From: Basidiobolus meristosporus CBS 931.73
Lineage: Eukaryota > Basidiobolomycota > Basidiobolomycetes > Basidiobolales > Basidiobolaceae
DNA length: 64,000 nt
Assembly: GCA_002104905.1 (NCBI GenBank)
Contig: MCFE01000431.1
Span: 1 to 64,000 of the forward strand
Direction of reading: 5' to 3'
The notes beneath the pieces are model-generated. The model saw only the letters and a list, made by a program, of their open reading frames with translations, had not been told where the DNA came from and made no database searches. Shown here one piece after another: positions 20,488-31,224 of the stretch (position 1 is its first letter; every line of letters begins with the position of its first letter). The translations under genes were made by a program, and so were the position numbers.

Positions 20488-21216
20488 ATGCCAGCCAACC
20501 TTCCACGCAGAGCACTACTAGCCATCACCAGCTATAACGAGCCCTTCTACGCCAACGGCAGTAAAACCGGACTGTTTTACACCGAAGCATTGCATCCTTA
20601 CGAAGCGCTTGTTGAGGCCGGGTTTGAGGTCGATTTTGCGTCCGAGACTGGTACCTACGGAGTGGATGAGCACTCCCTCTCTAAGGATTTCCTGTCCGAA
20701 GATGATCAAAAGGTGCTGGCTGACCCTTCACATCCTTTCAATGTCAAGCTGAACTCGCAGCTTTACAAGGCGGAAGATCTCAACCCTGCTGACTACGGGC
20801 TGTTCTTTGCCTCTGCTGGCCACGCAACCCTGTGGGATTATCCTACAGCTCGTCACCTGCAGCATATTGCTGAAGACATTTATAAGCGCGGGGGTGTGGT
20901 TTCGGCTGTATGTCATGGACCCGCCATTCTCCCAGGTATCATGGATAGTACCACTGGTAAGTCCATCATTGCTGGCAAAAAGGTTACTGGGTTCACCACT
21001 GAGGGTGAGGAAATGCTAAATCTGCTTGAGCTGATCAAATCGGCCAATGTGGCTACAATCGAGGAAGGAGCAGCGGCGGTCGGGGCAGAGTATGTGGCAC
21101 CCCCTACTCCTTTTGCCGACTTTACTCAGACTGATGGTCGTGTGGTCACTGGCGCTAACCCTGCAAGTGCCAAATCTACTGCGGTGAATGCTATCAAAGT
21201 GTTCTCGAGTCTTTGA
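20488..21216 (+). CDS. Hsp31-type DJ-1/PfpI protein, copy 2
   Basis: The 242-aa protein is collinear with copies 1 and 3. The nucleophile elbow AVCHGPAIL (Cys142, His143), Glu33 and Glu174 are all kept, so an active glyoxalase-type enzyme is expected. It differs from copy 1 at about a dozen positions, for example Tyr38, Glu96, His123 and Met152, mostly away from the active-site motifs. The ATG is 44 bp after the end of TATATAA. It is the donor-like partner for the promoter and first half of copy 3, which follows 2.7 kb downstream in the same orientation. Cytosolic; no targeting signal is seen. Confidence 0.93.
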   Translation: MPANLPRRALLAITSYNEPFYANGSKTGLFYTEALHPYEALVEAGFEVDFASETGTYGVDEHSLSKDFLSEDDQKVLADPSHPFNVKLNSQLYKAEDLNPADYGLFFASAGHATLWDYPTARHLQHIAEDIYKRGGVVSAVCHGPAILPGIMDSTTGKSIIAGKKVTGFTTEGEEMLNLLELIKSANVATIEEGAAAVGAEYVAPPTPFADFTQTDGRVVTGANPASAKSTAVNAIKVFSSL

Positions 21217-21219
21217 GAG

Positions 21220-22090
21220 GCTGTCCATGTGTATAATATGTAATCCTTGTTCATTGTAAAGAGAGCCACAACCTTCTATGCAAATAAAATAAGCAAATAT
21301 AACGTACATAGTCATTGTATTGGTAGGTGAACTAACGCTAAGTACTACCATTGGGGGCTACAGCTTTGTTTACCCTAATCATGAAAGCTCCACAGATTGC
21401 TACTCCTGTTCAGTAACAATTTCAGCACTGAATAGTTTGATAGATATATCTAGCAGACCTAACTATTCACGTATCTGTGCCTCATATCAATGGACTTTTC
21501 AAATATTATCATTCCCCACTTATTTATTGACAATAAACAAACCCTCGATATGCTCAGACTCAGGAATGACAATCTTTATTCGTTTTCTCGTTACTTAATT
21601 TGAAGCAGAAGCTAAAAAGCCACGGCATGACTAGTTGCATGTTGAAGAATACTCGGCATCAACATAATGCTAAGAATGATTTTTATCGGCACGGTTTGTA
21701 TACGGGATTGCGGCTGACAATATGTTTGTTGTTCAAAACCACAATTGCATCCTACCTAGCAATCCACTGGATATCGGGTAAAATACTGGTTTGGCTTTTG
21801 TGCTACTGTGTCAGCATGCTGAAGAAGGTTGTGAAGATTGCCTTCCAAGGGAGACTACGAGGTGTATCTTTCGGATTCAGTTGGCCATGTAAGGCTTTTC
21901 ACTGGCAGTTCTTACAGTACGAGAAATCATTATGGTGAATGTTTTGAAGTCCAACCAATGCAGAGTATGTGGAACGGTATGCATTTAACCAAAACTTGAG
22001 GATAGTAACTAGAGCGAGTACAGTCATATCTAGTGATGGGGATTAAGCGTCAATGTTCATACTTCTTACCGAACAAAATGATATTATCTC
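21220..22090. other. Intergenic, no gene recognised
   Basis: Short frames at 21320-21598 and 21600-21938 lack a promoter, family or paralogue. Nothing firm is seen. Confidence 0.5.
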
Positions 22091-22093
22091 ATA

Positions 22094-22260
22094 CTTTTGA
22101 TGCCGCCTATCAGGGTTAGAGTGAAGGCCTCCCAAGATATCTTGAAGAACCTCAAAAGTGCCGTATCCTACCTCACCACCTTAGACGAGGTCAACCTCCA
22201 GAGGATTGATGCATTTGGTATTAGTGCCACTCAATCCAGTACTTGGCTCTTATGAATTAT
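22094..22260 (+). pseudogene. Second relic of the dienelactone-hydrolase-like family
   Basis: One frame reads TFDAAYQG, stop, SEGLPRYLEEPQ. After a frame change it continues as SAVSYLTTLDEVNLQRIDAFGIS, matching the FDAAYQGESEG...LTT..VD..RIG region of YcjY-like alpha/beta-hydrolases. Only this middle part is left. Confidence 0.6.
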
Positions 22261-22982
22261 CTAACCTTTCCTACCTGCTATCGTAGAATGTACATTAGTT
22301 AAGAAACTACATCAGTAGTATATGGCTTTCAACCTTTCTAGCCTCAACTACAACATTTACGTCCTAATCTGCCTACTTGGTCCCGAGATTAGGCTGGTAT
22401 GAAGTTTAAGTTTGATGGAAAAAGGAAATTGAAATCTTTGCTTACTTTATCTTCCAGTGAGACAGGGTAATATGTGTGTGTTTCTTTGCATAGTCCAAGT
22501 TGAGATCATGGCGGTTTTGTTATGGAGCAACAACCCTAATCACAAAAATGAAAACACACACAAAGATCTACAGTTTGATACTCCTTGACAATGCTGCCTA
22601 CTTGGTCAAGTACAGTGGTAATAATTGAGTGATATATACTCCGGGGATAGTGGTAATTTCGACCTATAAAATATCAAGCGCTGTAACATTGAAACATGCA
22701 TTTCATATTCCGCTATTTTCCCATGTTTGCAACCTGAGCCAAGACAAGAGTTGTGTATGCATGCATGCAAATTGTATGGAATGTGTTTCCTGTGGAAGAT
22801 AAGAATAATATCATCAACAGATTGATAGACAGGCCTGCTTTGTTCAGGTACCAAGGATGTCAGAAGTCAATTAGTGGCTCATAACTCTGAGGAATTACGC
22901 TATTACACATCTATGGTAGTTACTCCATTAATATTTTAATGATTAATTGGCTTGTTTACATCTTTTATACAGGAACCTTTGC

Positions 22983-23302
22983 TTTCACCAACTTTTCCGA
23001 AAACTTCTACAACTCCTCCTGCAGTTGTTCATCCCCGGCATAAGCACTGGGTTGGATTTCGTTTGCAATCGGGATAAAGTACCGCTTATACAAGATTGGT
23101 TGGTAGACTTGGCAGAATTTTGGAATGTTCGAAGGGATTTCCTTCTTTACGTGAGAATCACTGCGTTGTTGAAGTCGACGTGAATTACGTATGGAATCGA
23201 GTTTACCAAAAGCCCAAAAGGTTGTATCTTATTGGAGGGAAGACCCACAAGCTGATCCAAGCTAGTGGATCGCTACATGAAACCTACCCGGTTGGGAATT
23301 GA
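22983..23302 (+). pseudogene. Coding relic of unknown family
   Basis: After an acceptor-like TTTTATACAG, one plus-strand frame runs EPLLSPTFPKTSTTPPAV, continues to a single TAA near 23073, and then stays open for more than 70 codons to TGA at 23300-23302 (for example HKLIQASGSLHETYP). Codon use resembles that of the nearby genes. No start or family is identified. Confidence 0.3.
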
Positions 23303-23332
23303 CTCTGTGGGTCTAAGCACTGAGTGAAATGT

Positions 23333-23906
23333 GGTATTATCTCAGATCTGACATCCTCAGCATTACCTGTTCCAGCCTTTGTAATACCTCCGTGATTGCG
23401 TCACGTGTCAATAAAATTTTGCGTGCTCAGTCACGATTCGATTCTTCCAAGTGGCAGTCTATACGGCTTCACGAATATTTAGCTACGTAAATAGCCAGAC
23501 GACAGGTAACGTACATGTAAGCTGAAATCTAACTAGTCTGACAGTAAACGAAGCACTGTACCTCGATAAGTGACTTTCTAAAGCCACGGAAGCAACGTAT
23601 TTGAATCCTTCATCTCGCCGAAGACACTCAGCCCAAAAGTAGATTCGTAACTAGAACGTAAAGATAATCAAAGCATAGGCGGTCATTGTCTATCCCCCCC
23701 CTGCTTGATGTATATTACATAACACACCATAAAAGCCATCGTAGTTCTAACCAAAAATGGTCAGTATCTCAACTACTTGATAAGTGATCATCATCAAAAA
23801 AAATGATCATTTGCCAGAAATTTCGATCAATTTGTCATCCAGTTGCACGAGCCCATTATATAACGTGACTCGATGAACCTGGTTTGGTATTCAGAACTAA
23901 ATTACA
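23333..23906 (+). promoter_or_regulatory. Upstream region of DJ-1 copy 3, near-identical to copy 2
   Basis: It carries the same blocks as 19940-20487: TGCGTCACGTGTCA (E-box at 23402-23407), the C-run with CCCCT near 23700 (one C longer than in copy 2), a GATCATCATC-rich block and TATATAA at 23857-23863. Confidence 0.55.
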
Positions 23907-24635
23907 ATGCCAGCCAACCTTCCACGCAGAGCACTACTAGCCATCACCAGCTATAACGAGCCCTTCTACGCCAACGGCAGTAAAACCGGACTGTTTTACA
24001 CCGAAGCATTGCATCCTTACGAAGCGCTTGTTGAGGCCGGGTTTGAGGTCAACTTTGCGTCCGAGACTGGTACCTACGGAGTGGATGAGCACTCCCTCTC
24101 TAAGGATTTCCTGTCCGAAGATGATCAAAAGGTGCTGGCCGACCCTTCACATCCATTCAATGTCAAGCTGAACTCGCAGCTTTACAAGGCGTCGGACCTC
24201 AACCCTGCTGACTATGGCCTATTCTTTGCCTCTGCCGGGCACGCGACCTTGTGGGATTACCCTACGGCTCGTGGCCTACAGCATATTGCCGAGGACATAT
24301 ATAAGCGTGGAGGTGTTGTTACAGCTGTGTGTCATGGACCAGCCATTCTCCCAGGCATCGTTGACAGCACCACAGGCAAATCCATCATCGCTGGCAAGAA
24401 GGTCACCGGGTTCACCACGGAGGGTGAGGTGATGCTAAGCCTGCTTGATATTATCAAATCAGCCAATGTGGCTACAATCGAAGAAGGAGCGGCCGCTGTT
24501 GGAGCCGAGTATGTGGCACCCCCCACTCCGTTTGCCGATTTTACACAAACTGACGGCCGAGTTGTCACTGGAGCTAACCCGGCAAGCGCACGATCCGCCG
24601 CCGAGGATGCCATCAAGGTGTTCTCAAGCCTCTAA
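23907..24635 (+). CDS. Hsp31-type DJ-1/PfpI protein, copy 3 (mosaic of copies 1 and 2)
   Basis: This 242-aa protein keeps Cys142, His143, Glu33 and Glu174. The promoter and codons 1 to about 94 follow copy 2 (Tyr38, ADPSHPF), whereas codons from about 96 onward and the whole 3' flank follow copy 1 (Ser96, Gly123, Val175, Arg229). The switch lies in or near ACAAGGCG at 24184-24191; a few copy-1-like bases just upstream (CATCCA) suggest a patchy tract. One private change, Asp49 to Asn, is seen near the VDFASETG block. The best explanation is unequal exchange or gene conversion between paralogues. Enzymatic role as for copy 1. Confidence 0.93.
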   Translation: MPANLPRRALLAITSYNEPFYANGSKTGLFYTEALHPYEALVEAGFEVNFASETGTYGVDEHSLSKDFLSEDDQKVLADPSHPFNVKLNSQLYKASDLNPADYGLFFASAGHATLWDYPTARGLQHIAEDIYKRGGVVTAVCHGPAILPGIVDSTTGKSIIAGKKVTGFTTEGEVMLSLLDIIKSANVATIEEGAAAVGAEYVAPPTPFADFTQTDGRVVTGANPASARSAAEDAIKVFSSL

Positions 24636-24638
24636 AGG

Positions 24639-25440
24639 GCAATATCTGTGTATAGAAGTAGATAGACATTTAATAAATTCCTTAATTAACTCTCAATACT
24701 GTACCTCATTGGTACTTCAATCATGTATAAAGATTTCTTGCATCTGGTGATGGAAAAACCCTTGGATGCTATAGTGTACCAAAAAATCTTGTGACTTCTT
24801 GTTACAGCGTTGTACTTCTGTATTTTCTGCAATGCAGAGAGGAAATGGGTGATTCGTTCAACAGAAATATCGTGGATATTTGGAGAGCTGAGAATATGTC
24901 GAAGTTAAAAACTTTTGCTAGTCTTTCAAAAGGCTTTTACAGAGATGACTCTGGCAAAGGAGCTTGAGTAATGTGGAGTGGGCATTCAAAGGAGTGCACA
25001 AGCCATCATCATGATTGATTAATCAGTAGTGTCTGGAGTCAATAGATATGACCAGTTGTAGTGTAAAGCACCACATACTCTCACACCTGTAGAGTGTTCT
25101 TATCTTAAGGAGCCTATTTGTCAGACGTTTGATACCAATATGTAGTTCTCCAACTATAGTACTCTTAATTTTAGTACTTGGAGAGTGTCTCTGTTGATCG
25201 GCCCCTCTTTTACCTTGCCTGACCTGTCTACTGGCTGAAGCATGCTAAAAGATATTTTTCTTGCTTGCTACTTCTGCCATAGATGAGTCCATTGGGATTA
25301 CTGTTGACCACATTCCTGCACTTACTTCCAAGCCAATTGTGCAAGAGGACAACTCCACAAAGATGCTGAATCTATATGGTGGTTTTCCTGGTTGTAATCC
25401 CGCATGATTCTTTTCCTCCGTTTGCGCTTCCGCGTTTTTT
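24639..25440 (+). repeat. 3' flank of DJ-1 copy 3, homologous to that of copy 1
   Basis: It aligns with 3912-4600 and includes a plus-strand peptide-like run (GITVDHIPALTSKPIVQED, then NLYGGFPGCNPA) that parallels the broken frame in copy 1's flank. No intact gene. Confidence 0.5.
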
Positions 25441-25452
25441 AAGCAGATTATG

Positions 25453-25672
25453 TTAGATGAAAAATGGATATGTATCATCGCCCAACAATGGAATCAGCCG
25501 CTTGTAGTATGCTCGCCGGAATGATACCGTTCTTACATAGATCTTGATTTTATATTTGTAGCCAGGAAACACCTTACACTCTATATACCGCCATCAATTC
25601 TTCCTCCCCAATGCTGGGGAAATTCTCTGCTATGATGATATACTCCACACTTCTGCCACCCAACTTGCCCAT
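25453..25672 (-). pseudogene. Diverged family-C gene with a one-base frameshift
   Basis: The minus-strand ATG at 25670-25672 gives MGKLGGRSVEYIIIAENF... up to MAVYRV, then TAA. Skipping one base (25576) continues as KVFPGYKYKIKIYVRTVSF and runs to TAA 25453-25455, for about 72 aa in total. The C-terminal YVRTV block relates it to 17697-17981 and 10514-10946. A single-base disruption in an otherwise clean frame suggests a recent mutation or a read error. Confidence 0.4.
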
Positions 25673-25679
25673 TCTGACC

Positions 25680-26640
25680 GCCTGTTAGTTTAGATTTGGT
25701 GCCCAAGCAAAACGGCTGATTTGCTTGGCTCCAGGGTTACCTGTTTGATGAAAAGCAGCAATGCCTATATCGACCTTTCCAATTGGACTTTAGCTTTTGA
25801 ACTTTACTTTTCACGCCCAAACTCTGTGACATGATTGCTGGAAATGCCTTCACTTTGGTGCCAGGTACCTGGGCCATCAAAATAAATCAGGTTGTTCAAG
25901 AGTGCTAAGCTCCACATGCATGCTCTGGGGGCCTTTATAAGCATACTTCTCATGCTTGTTTTTCCCAGCCCCTTCAAAGGTATAAGTGCCACTCTCATAT
26001 CAAATACGCAACAAAGTAGCAATCTCTTACCACATAGGTTTCCAGTTGCTTGTGGTTTTTCCACGGATCCTTCTAAACCCCATGGTATTGTGATAACAAT
26101 GAAAATACTTCATAGCATTCCTTAGCAATAGCTCAAAATTATTGTCTCAGTGAGCTCAATAAGCAAGTGAGTATGATATGTCCACTCTGCTGTAAGGTCT
26201 GTCAATATGCACAAAATATAGGAACCAACTCTGTAACTTTATAAGGCTTCTATGTTGGTAGATAATTGCAAATATACAACTCTTGAGTACCTATTCACCA
26301 CCACACCACTGATCATGTAGTAAGCAATTTGGCAAACTTGTTATTGACTTCTTCAGTTATACCCATGCATACTTAGTCTGGCCCCAATCTGTCTCTTCAG
26401 GGCACAATCCAGTAGATTAGCTAAGTTGCTCAGGCACCCCTTGATTTCAAAATCAGGCCAAGGTATGGGAGTGGTGCACTGTCATAACCTGAGCTGTTTC
26501 TGGCTTGCTATGAGGTAAGCAGAGAGTGCTAGCATCAAAGTATATTATCAACAGGAATAATTAGCCATTTATGCTCCAGTTGAAGAGTTCTGGCTTGCTC
26601 TGCGGCCAGCCATATTTTAACTCTATGAGTTTCAGACACT
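25680..26640. other. Intergenic passing into repeat-rich DNA, no gene recognised
   Basis: Frames at 25804-26125 on both strands overlap each other and show no motif. Composition turns AT-rich here. Confidence 0.45.
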
Positions 26641-27180
26641 TGTAGGAGTAGTGAAGTAAGGCACAACCTGGGGTGGGTCATCTGTCTGCTGCATTTTGTG
26701 CCTAGTCTTCATCAGAGTATATCAGAGGTCCTACTTGGAGTCCCCAAAAGTACATTTAAGGCAGATATTTGCCTTTCCTTGTGGGTATCTAAGGATCTGC
26801 TAAACTGTGGCTATGTAATTAAATTAATAGCTCTTGACATGCTTACCAGCAACTCCTGCCAAACATGCAATATCTGGGCATGTTTCTAGAGTAATAGACA
26901 TCAGTTTGCAAGCCATTAAAGGTATACAAGCTTGGGGCTTCCAGATGGTGCCAAGTTCTCTTGACATACCTGAGGCTTAACTAAGAAAAGGATTTCCTCC
27001 TTCAATATAGCTACCAACTTACAGTCTTCCACACGGTATTTCTGAAGTGTATCTTTAATATATTTCAACAGCCACAAGGTGATGAACTGGTACTTCTATT
27101 TGTAGAGAACTATATCCCTATGTAGTAACTGGGCACTCCTAGATTGGCATTTTGAACCCTTTAAATAGGCAGGATATAAG
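26640..27180 (-). mobile_element. Copia pol fragment (RT/RNase H junction)
   Basis: Block by block this matches, on the same strand, the better copia pol at 53600-54080: CAGTCTTCCA, TATATTTCAA for the motif before the Pro-Met-Glu-Thr region, GGAGAAC/GAGAACTA, and the TATCTAAGGATCTGCT / TATCTAAAAATCCCCT pair. It is full of stops. Confidence 0.45.
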
Positions 27181-27977
27181 ACCTATACCAAATGAACATG
27201 CCTGTGCATGTGACACAACCTGTGGTTGTCAAGAGCAACTGGGAAAATGCAACAGCTGCCAGTGGGCAAGATTGCTACTATATGTTCTTGTAGTAGGCAG
27301 CATAATCTTGCATACTTTGTTACCATTGGTCAAAATGAGGTTGGAACAGATGATTGTACCAGTGCATGGTGTTTGTCTCACATGTGCAATTGGTTACTAT
27401 AACCATGAATCCCACCATTACCTTTACCCTAAATTATGACTTGAGCTCTGAGCTTACTGGATCTTTGCTGGTATTCAGCTGGTGCTTTTGCTTGCAACTT
27501 TTGGTGGAAGTAATGTGCAGCTGATTACCAAAAGTAGTCTGAATTCTGGTTGGCCTTGTTTCCCCTGGAAATGGTACTTGCTTGTCTACTGTGAAGCTAT
27601 TACTCCAGATATTGAGAGTTGTTGCTCTTGAAAAAGTTAAGTCTCATCAGATGATGTATTGGTACTCACCTGGCCTTTTCTTATTTTTTAAAGGTATACA
27701 GTCACTTGCCAATGTAGATACTATCATTCTGGCTTGATGGAATGTCACAGTCTGATTTTTTGAGCAATGATTGGTTACTCTTAACCCCGATTTGGTTTAG
27801 CAGCCAATCAACAGGATACCTGATTTGCCGTAAATGCTCATATTGCCTATTGAGCATGCAAATCCTAGTTTCTGAAGATTGCACAAGGAATTGAAATTAG
27901 CATGTAAGCAATTGGGCAGGTGCAAATAGCTCTTCTGATGTTACAGATAATGTATACACATGTATGATGTTTATTTA
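27180..27977. other. AT-rich repeat-like DNA
   Basis: Part of it (27430-27600) resembles 55235-55400 (TTTGCTGGTATTCAGCTGGTG block), so it belongs to a dispersed element that I cannot name. Confidence 0.35.
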
Positions 27978-28321
27978 TGCTGTAAGAGTCTTGGAGATAT
28001 TGGAAGCGATTGGGAGAGCAAGTAGGTTATGTGGTTTTTGCTTAATGGCTAATCAAATGTAAAGTAGTACTTATATTTTTGCATGGCCTTGGCATAAAAG
28101 ACAAAGAATAGGTTTAAGAAGATCCCAAGAACATGTGTGCCAAGCTTGGGGCTGCATGGACAACTTTTGGACATGCATGTTCTGGGTACTTGCTATTTTG
28201 GTAAAAGTACTTTCAGTAAATCCCAACAAGGAATTTGGCAGTATTCCCTAAGATTTTTATGAAATGATCTAAGTGACTAAGCTGGGAGAATATCTAGGTG
28301 GAATCATAAGCTTTTACAGCA
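27978..28321 (-). mobile_element. LTR2, 3' LTR of the minus-strand copia element
   Basis: This 344-bp block has inverted ends TGCTGTAA...TTTACAGCA. Next to it on the minus strand is a polypurine tract, AAGTGGGAG (28323-28331), followed further in by RNase H sequence, as expected at the 3' end of an LTR retrotransposon. Confidence 0.7.
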
Positions 28322-30902
28322 CTCCCACTTAACCAAATGTTCATACTGACTGGTCCTAATTTTGACCTAAGATACTCAGATTTGTCTCTAGCTAATGGTT
28401 TCTTTAATATGTCTGCATCATTTCATCTGCAGTACAGTAAATTAAATGAACTAAGTTACTCTCAATAGCTTCACATATGGAGTGATGTCTACTACCTATG
28501 TGCAGAGTTCTAGCAAGAGCAGTTGGATTTCTATCTTATTGTGTACAATCTTAATTATCTTGAAATATAGTGACAAGTGTTTTTTGCATTATGTCTAGTC
28601 TTTAAAAAGCTTTCTTGACCACATAGCTTCTTTTGTAGCTTCATAGGCTGGCATATACTCTGCCTCTGTGATTCAAAGTGTGTTGGTTGGTTGCTTACTT
28701 GAATTCCATGAAATTGCACCTTTACAGTAAAGAAAGGTGGTGTCATGCATCAACATTTAGAATTTATGCTATTTTACTCCATTAGAAAATCTAGTACCCT
28801 AACTGATATTTCCCAACCCAAACATAAGTAATCTCTGTTATGGTTTATTTTACCACTTCTCAGAATCTATTTTTAGCTGTCACACCTGATCTATTTTCAT
28901 GTGGTCATTACATCCTCAACTGATCTCTAAGCTTCTTCAAGTGATTAGTCATTGGAGATCTATCCAACCACCTAGCAGTTGCCAAGACATTAACTGATTA
29001 CCAATGCAATGTTTCATTTGTCTTATGCACCTATCAACTCCCCAACAGATTTCAATTAGTCCAGTCTCTTGGCACTTTTTAATTTAACTTGATCAGAAAA
29101 GTATAAATAAACTCTACTGAACCTGTTGGTTTAGTGTGTGTCTCAACAAAATCAAGATTGTGCCACAGCTAAATTAAGAACTCAACAATTACATTCTAGG
29201 TTCTACCCCAGCCTAGCATATCTAGCACTCCCAAGAACACCAAGCCTGGCCTGCATAGCAAACCAACCCTGTTGCCTTTATAGCCAAACTCAGTTATATA
29301 TATGGCCAATACTAGACCATAACCTCCCTGCTAATATTTCCATCACTCTCTGACAGTTCCAACATTCTGCACTTAGTTGCCGCTTAGGTTCAGTTGAACT
29401 ATTCAAGAGTTTTATTACACTTTTCTCTTGAATACAACAGGTAGATCCTGTGGTGGATCTTCTGTCTTCAAAATTCTGCCCCCAGTCAGCATCAGAGTAT
29501 CCCACAAGATATTGTCCCAAATCCTTATAGGTGTACCTTAAGCAGATATCAGCAGTTCCTTTTAGATATCTAAAAGCTACTTAACTGCTGCAATATGATC
29601 AGATCCATAGTTCTGAATGTGCTTGCAGACAACTCCCACTGAAAATGAGATAACTGGATGTGCTTCAGCATAATATATATCTGACTGCCTACCATAGATT
29701 GGTAAGGATATTTTGGGCTTTCAGATAGCATCAAGCTCACTTGACTTGGTTGCATTTCTGACCAAGTTAAGGTTTGTCTCCATTAGGGTAGCTGCAGACT
29801 TAGTACTCCCACCAATCTGAGGGAACTAGATTTAATTTATACTTAGTTTTGATTACAATTGTATGGCTTGTTTCCCAAACTGTTGGCCTCAGAGTGCTTC
29901 AGGTTAGCTTGGGGATCAACTCTTACTCCAGGGCTTATCTGTTCTTTGATCATTTTCTGCAAATGATCATAATTGATGTGCCCAGATCTCCTGTGCCAAA
30001 GTATAGGTGTTTCTTCATCCAAGTTACTTATGTTGGCTTTCAGATATGACTTAGTATAAGTCAACTTGTATAGATTCTGGTCTCTGATACTCAATGCAAT
30101 ATGGGTATCATTTTCATCAGTTATCCTGCATCCTAAATTATCCATGCTGAAACCAAGTCCTTCTGCAGTGGCATTGCTTACAGATAGTAGGTTCTTAGCT
30201 ATTTCTGGTATATTAGTGTTCTATTGTCACCCAAGAAAACCTTCTTGATTGGAATTTCTTGATATTGGGTAAAAAGATCTTTTTGCAGGTAAAGTGCTGA
30301 GAGGCTCCAGAGTCAATATATGTTATCTCGGAGTCCTTATTTGTGGTCATATTCTGTTCAGTTATGAATTGTCTATCTTGGGTTGTTTCAGCACTCCCAT
30401 ATGCAGGCATTTTTTGGGTACTATCTCTCTTTGTTACGCACCAGTCTGTTTTATGTCTTGTTCATTTGCAGTAGTTGTAGAAACAGGTTGCTATTGCCTT
30501 TAAATAATCCACATACCTGTTTTGTTGGTTACCATTGCTTAGTAAAGCATTTTCTTCTTCTTCTTATTGGTGCATGACTTTCTTGATACTTTGTCCAGGA
30601 GCCTTCCATGCACATAATTCAAGGTTGAATATTCAGTTCTGAGCTCTAGGGCTGATACTAGGCCCTGACACTTATCTGTCAGGCTATTTAGGATTGGTAA
30701 CTATTATATCTTTATCAGTAATTAGGATGCCCACAGATTCCATCTCACCCACAAGCTGGATAATTTTCCATTCCTTCTCCTGGCAGCATCTTTGTAGTAA
30801 AGAGTTTTTGTCTAAAATACATTTTCTTGGCAGCTAAACATAACTGGTATGTGCCTTCTAATGTCTTTCAGTGAAGAGCATGAGAGCTTGAGGCTTCTAA
30901 CC
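28322..30902 (-). mobile_element. Degenerate Ty1/copia retrotransposon, minus strand
   Basis: Reading on the minus strand from high to low coordinates: a CCHC-like zinc knuckle near 30440-30510, the aspartic protease core YIDSGASQHFT (30213-30410), a GAG-pre-integrase block LWHRRSGHINYDHLQKM (29843-30145), a short RT end (29570-29755), RNase H DADWGQNFEDRRSTTG (around 29470) and the rest of RNase H at 28540-28740. Most of integrase and RT is missing and stops are frequent. The RNase H is split by a foreign LTR at 28741-29439. Confidence 0.7.
28741..29439 (+). mobile_element. Solo LTR of the gypsy element (LTR1) inside copia RNase H
   Basis: This 699-bp insert starts TGTCATGCATCAAC and ends GAATACAACA. 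It is flanked by GGTGG (28736-28740) and GGTAG (29440-29444), a 5-bp target-site duplication with one mismatch. The copia frame resumes on the other side. It is an inverted repeat of 31852-32549. Confidence 0.75.
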
Positions 30903-31224
30903 TGCTGTAAGAGTCTTGGAGATATCAGAAGTGATTTGGAGAACAAGCAGATTTTGTGGGTTTCACTCAATGATTTATTTAATGTAAAAGTAGTATTTAT
31001 ACTTTTACATGGTCTTGGCATTACAAACATGTAGAATAGGTTAAGGAAGGTCCCAAGAACATATGTGCAAAGTTTGGGGCTGTTTGGACAACTTTGAGAA
31101 TTTTCATGTTCTGGGTACCTGGTATTTTGGTGAAAATATTGTAAGTAAATTCCAACAAGGAATTAGATCAGTATTCTGTAAGATTTGAAGGTAATGATCT
31201 AAGTGACTAAGTTAGGTCAGTATT
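30903..31224 (-). mobile_element. LTR2 copy, probable 5' LTR of the minus-strand copia
   Basis: It begins TGCTGTAAGAGTCTTGGAGA and matches 27978-28321 and 52854-53159. Its last 25 or so bases are replaced by the start of the next LTR2 at 31225. Confidence 0.65.
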
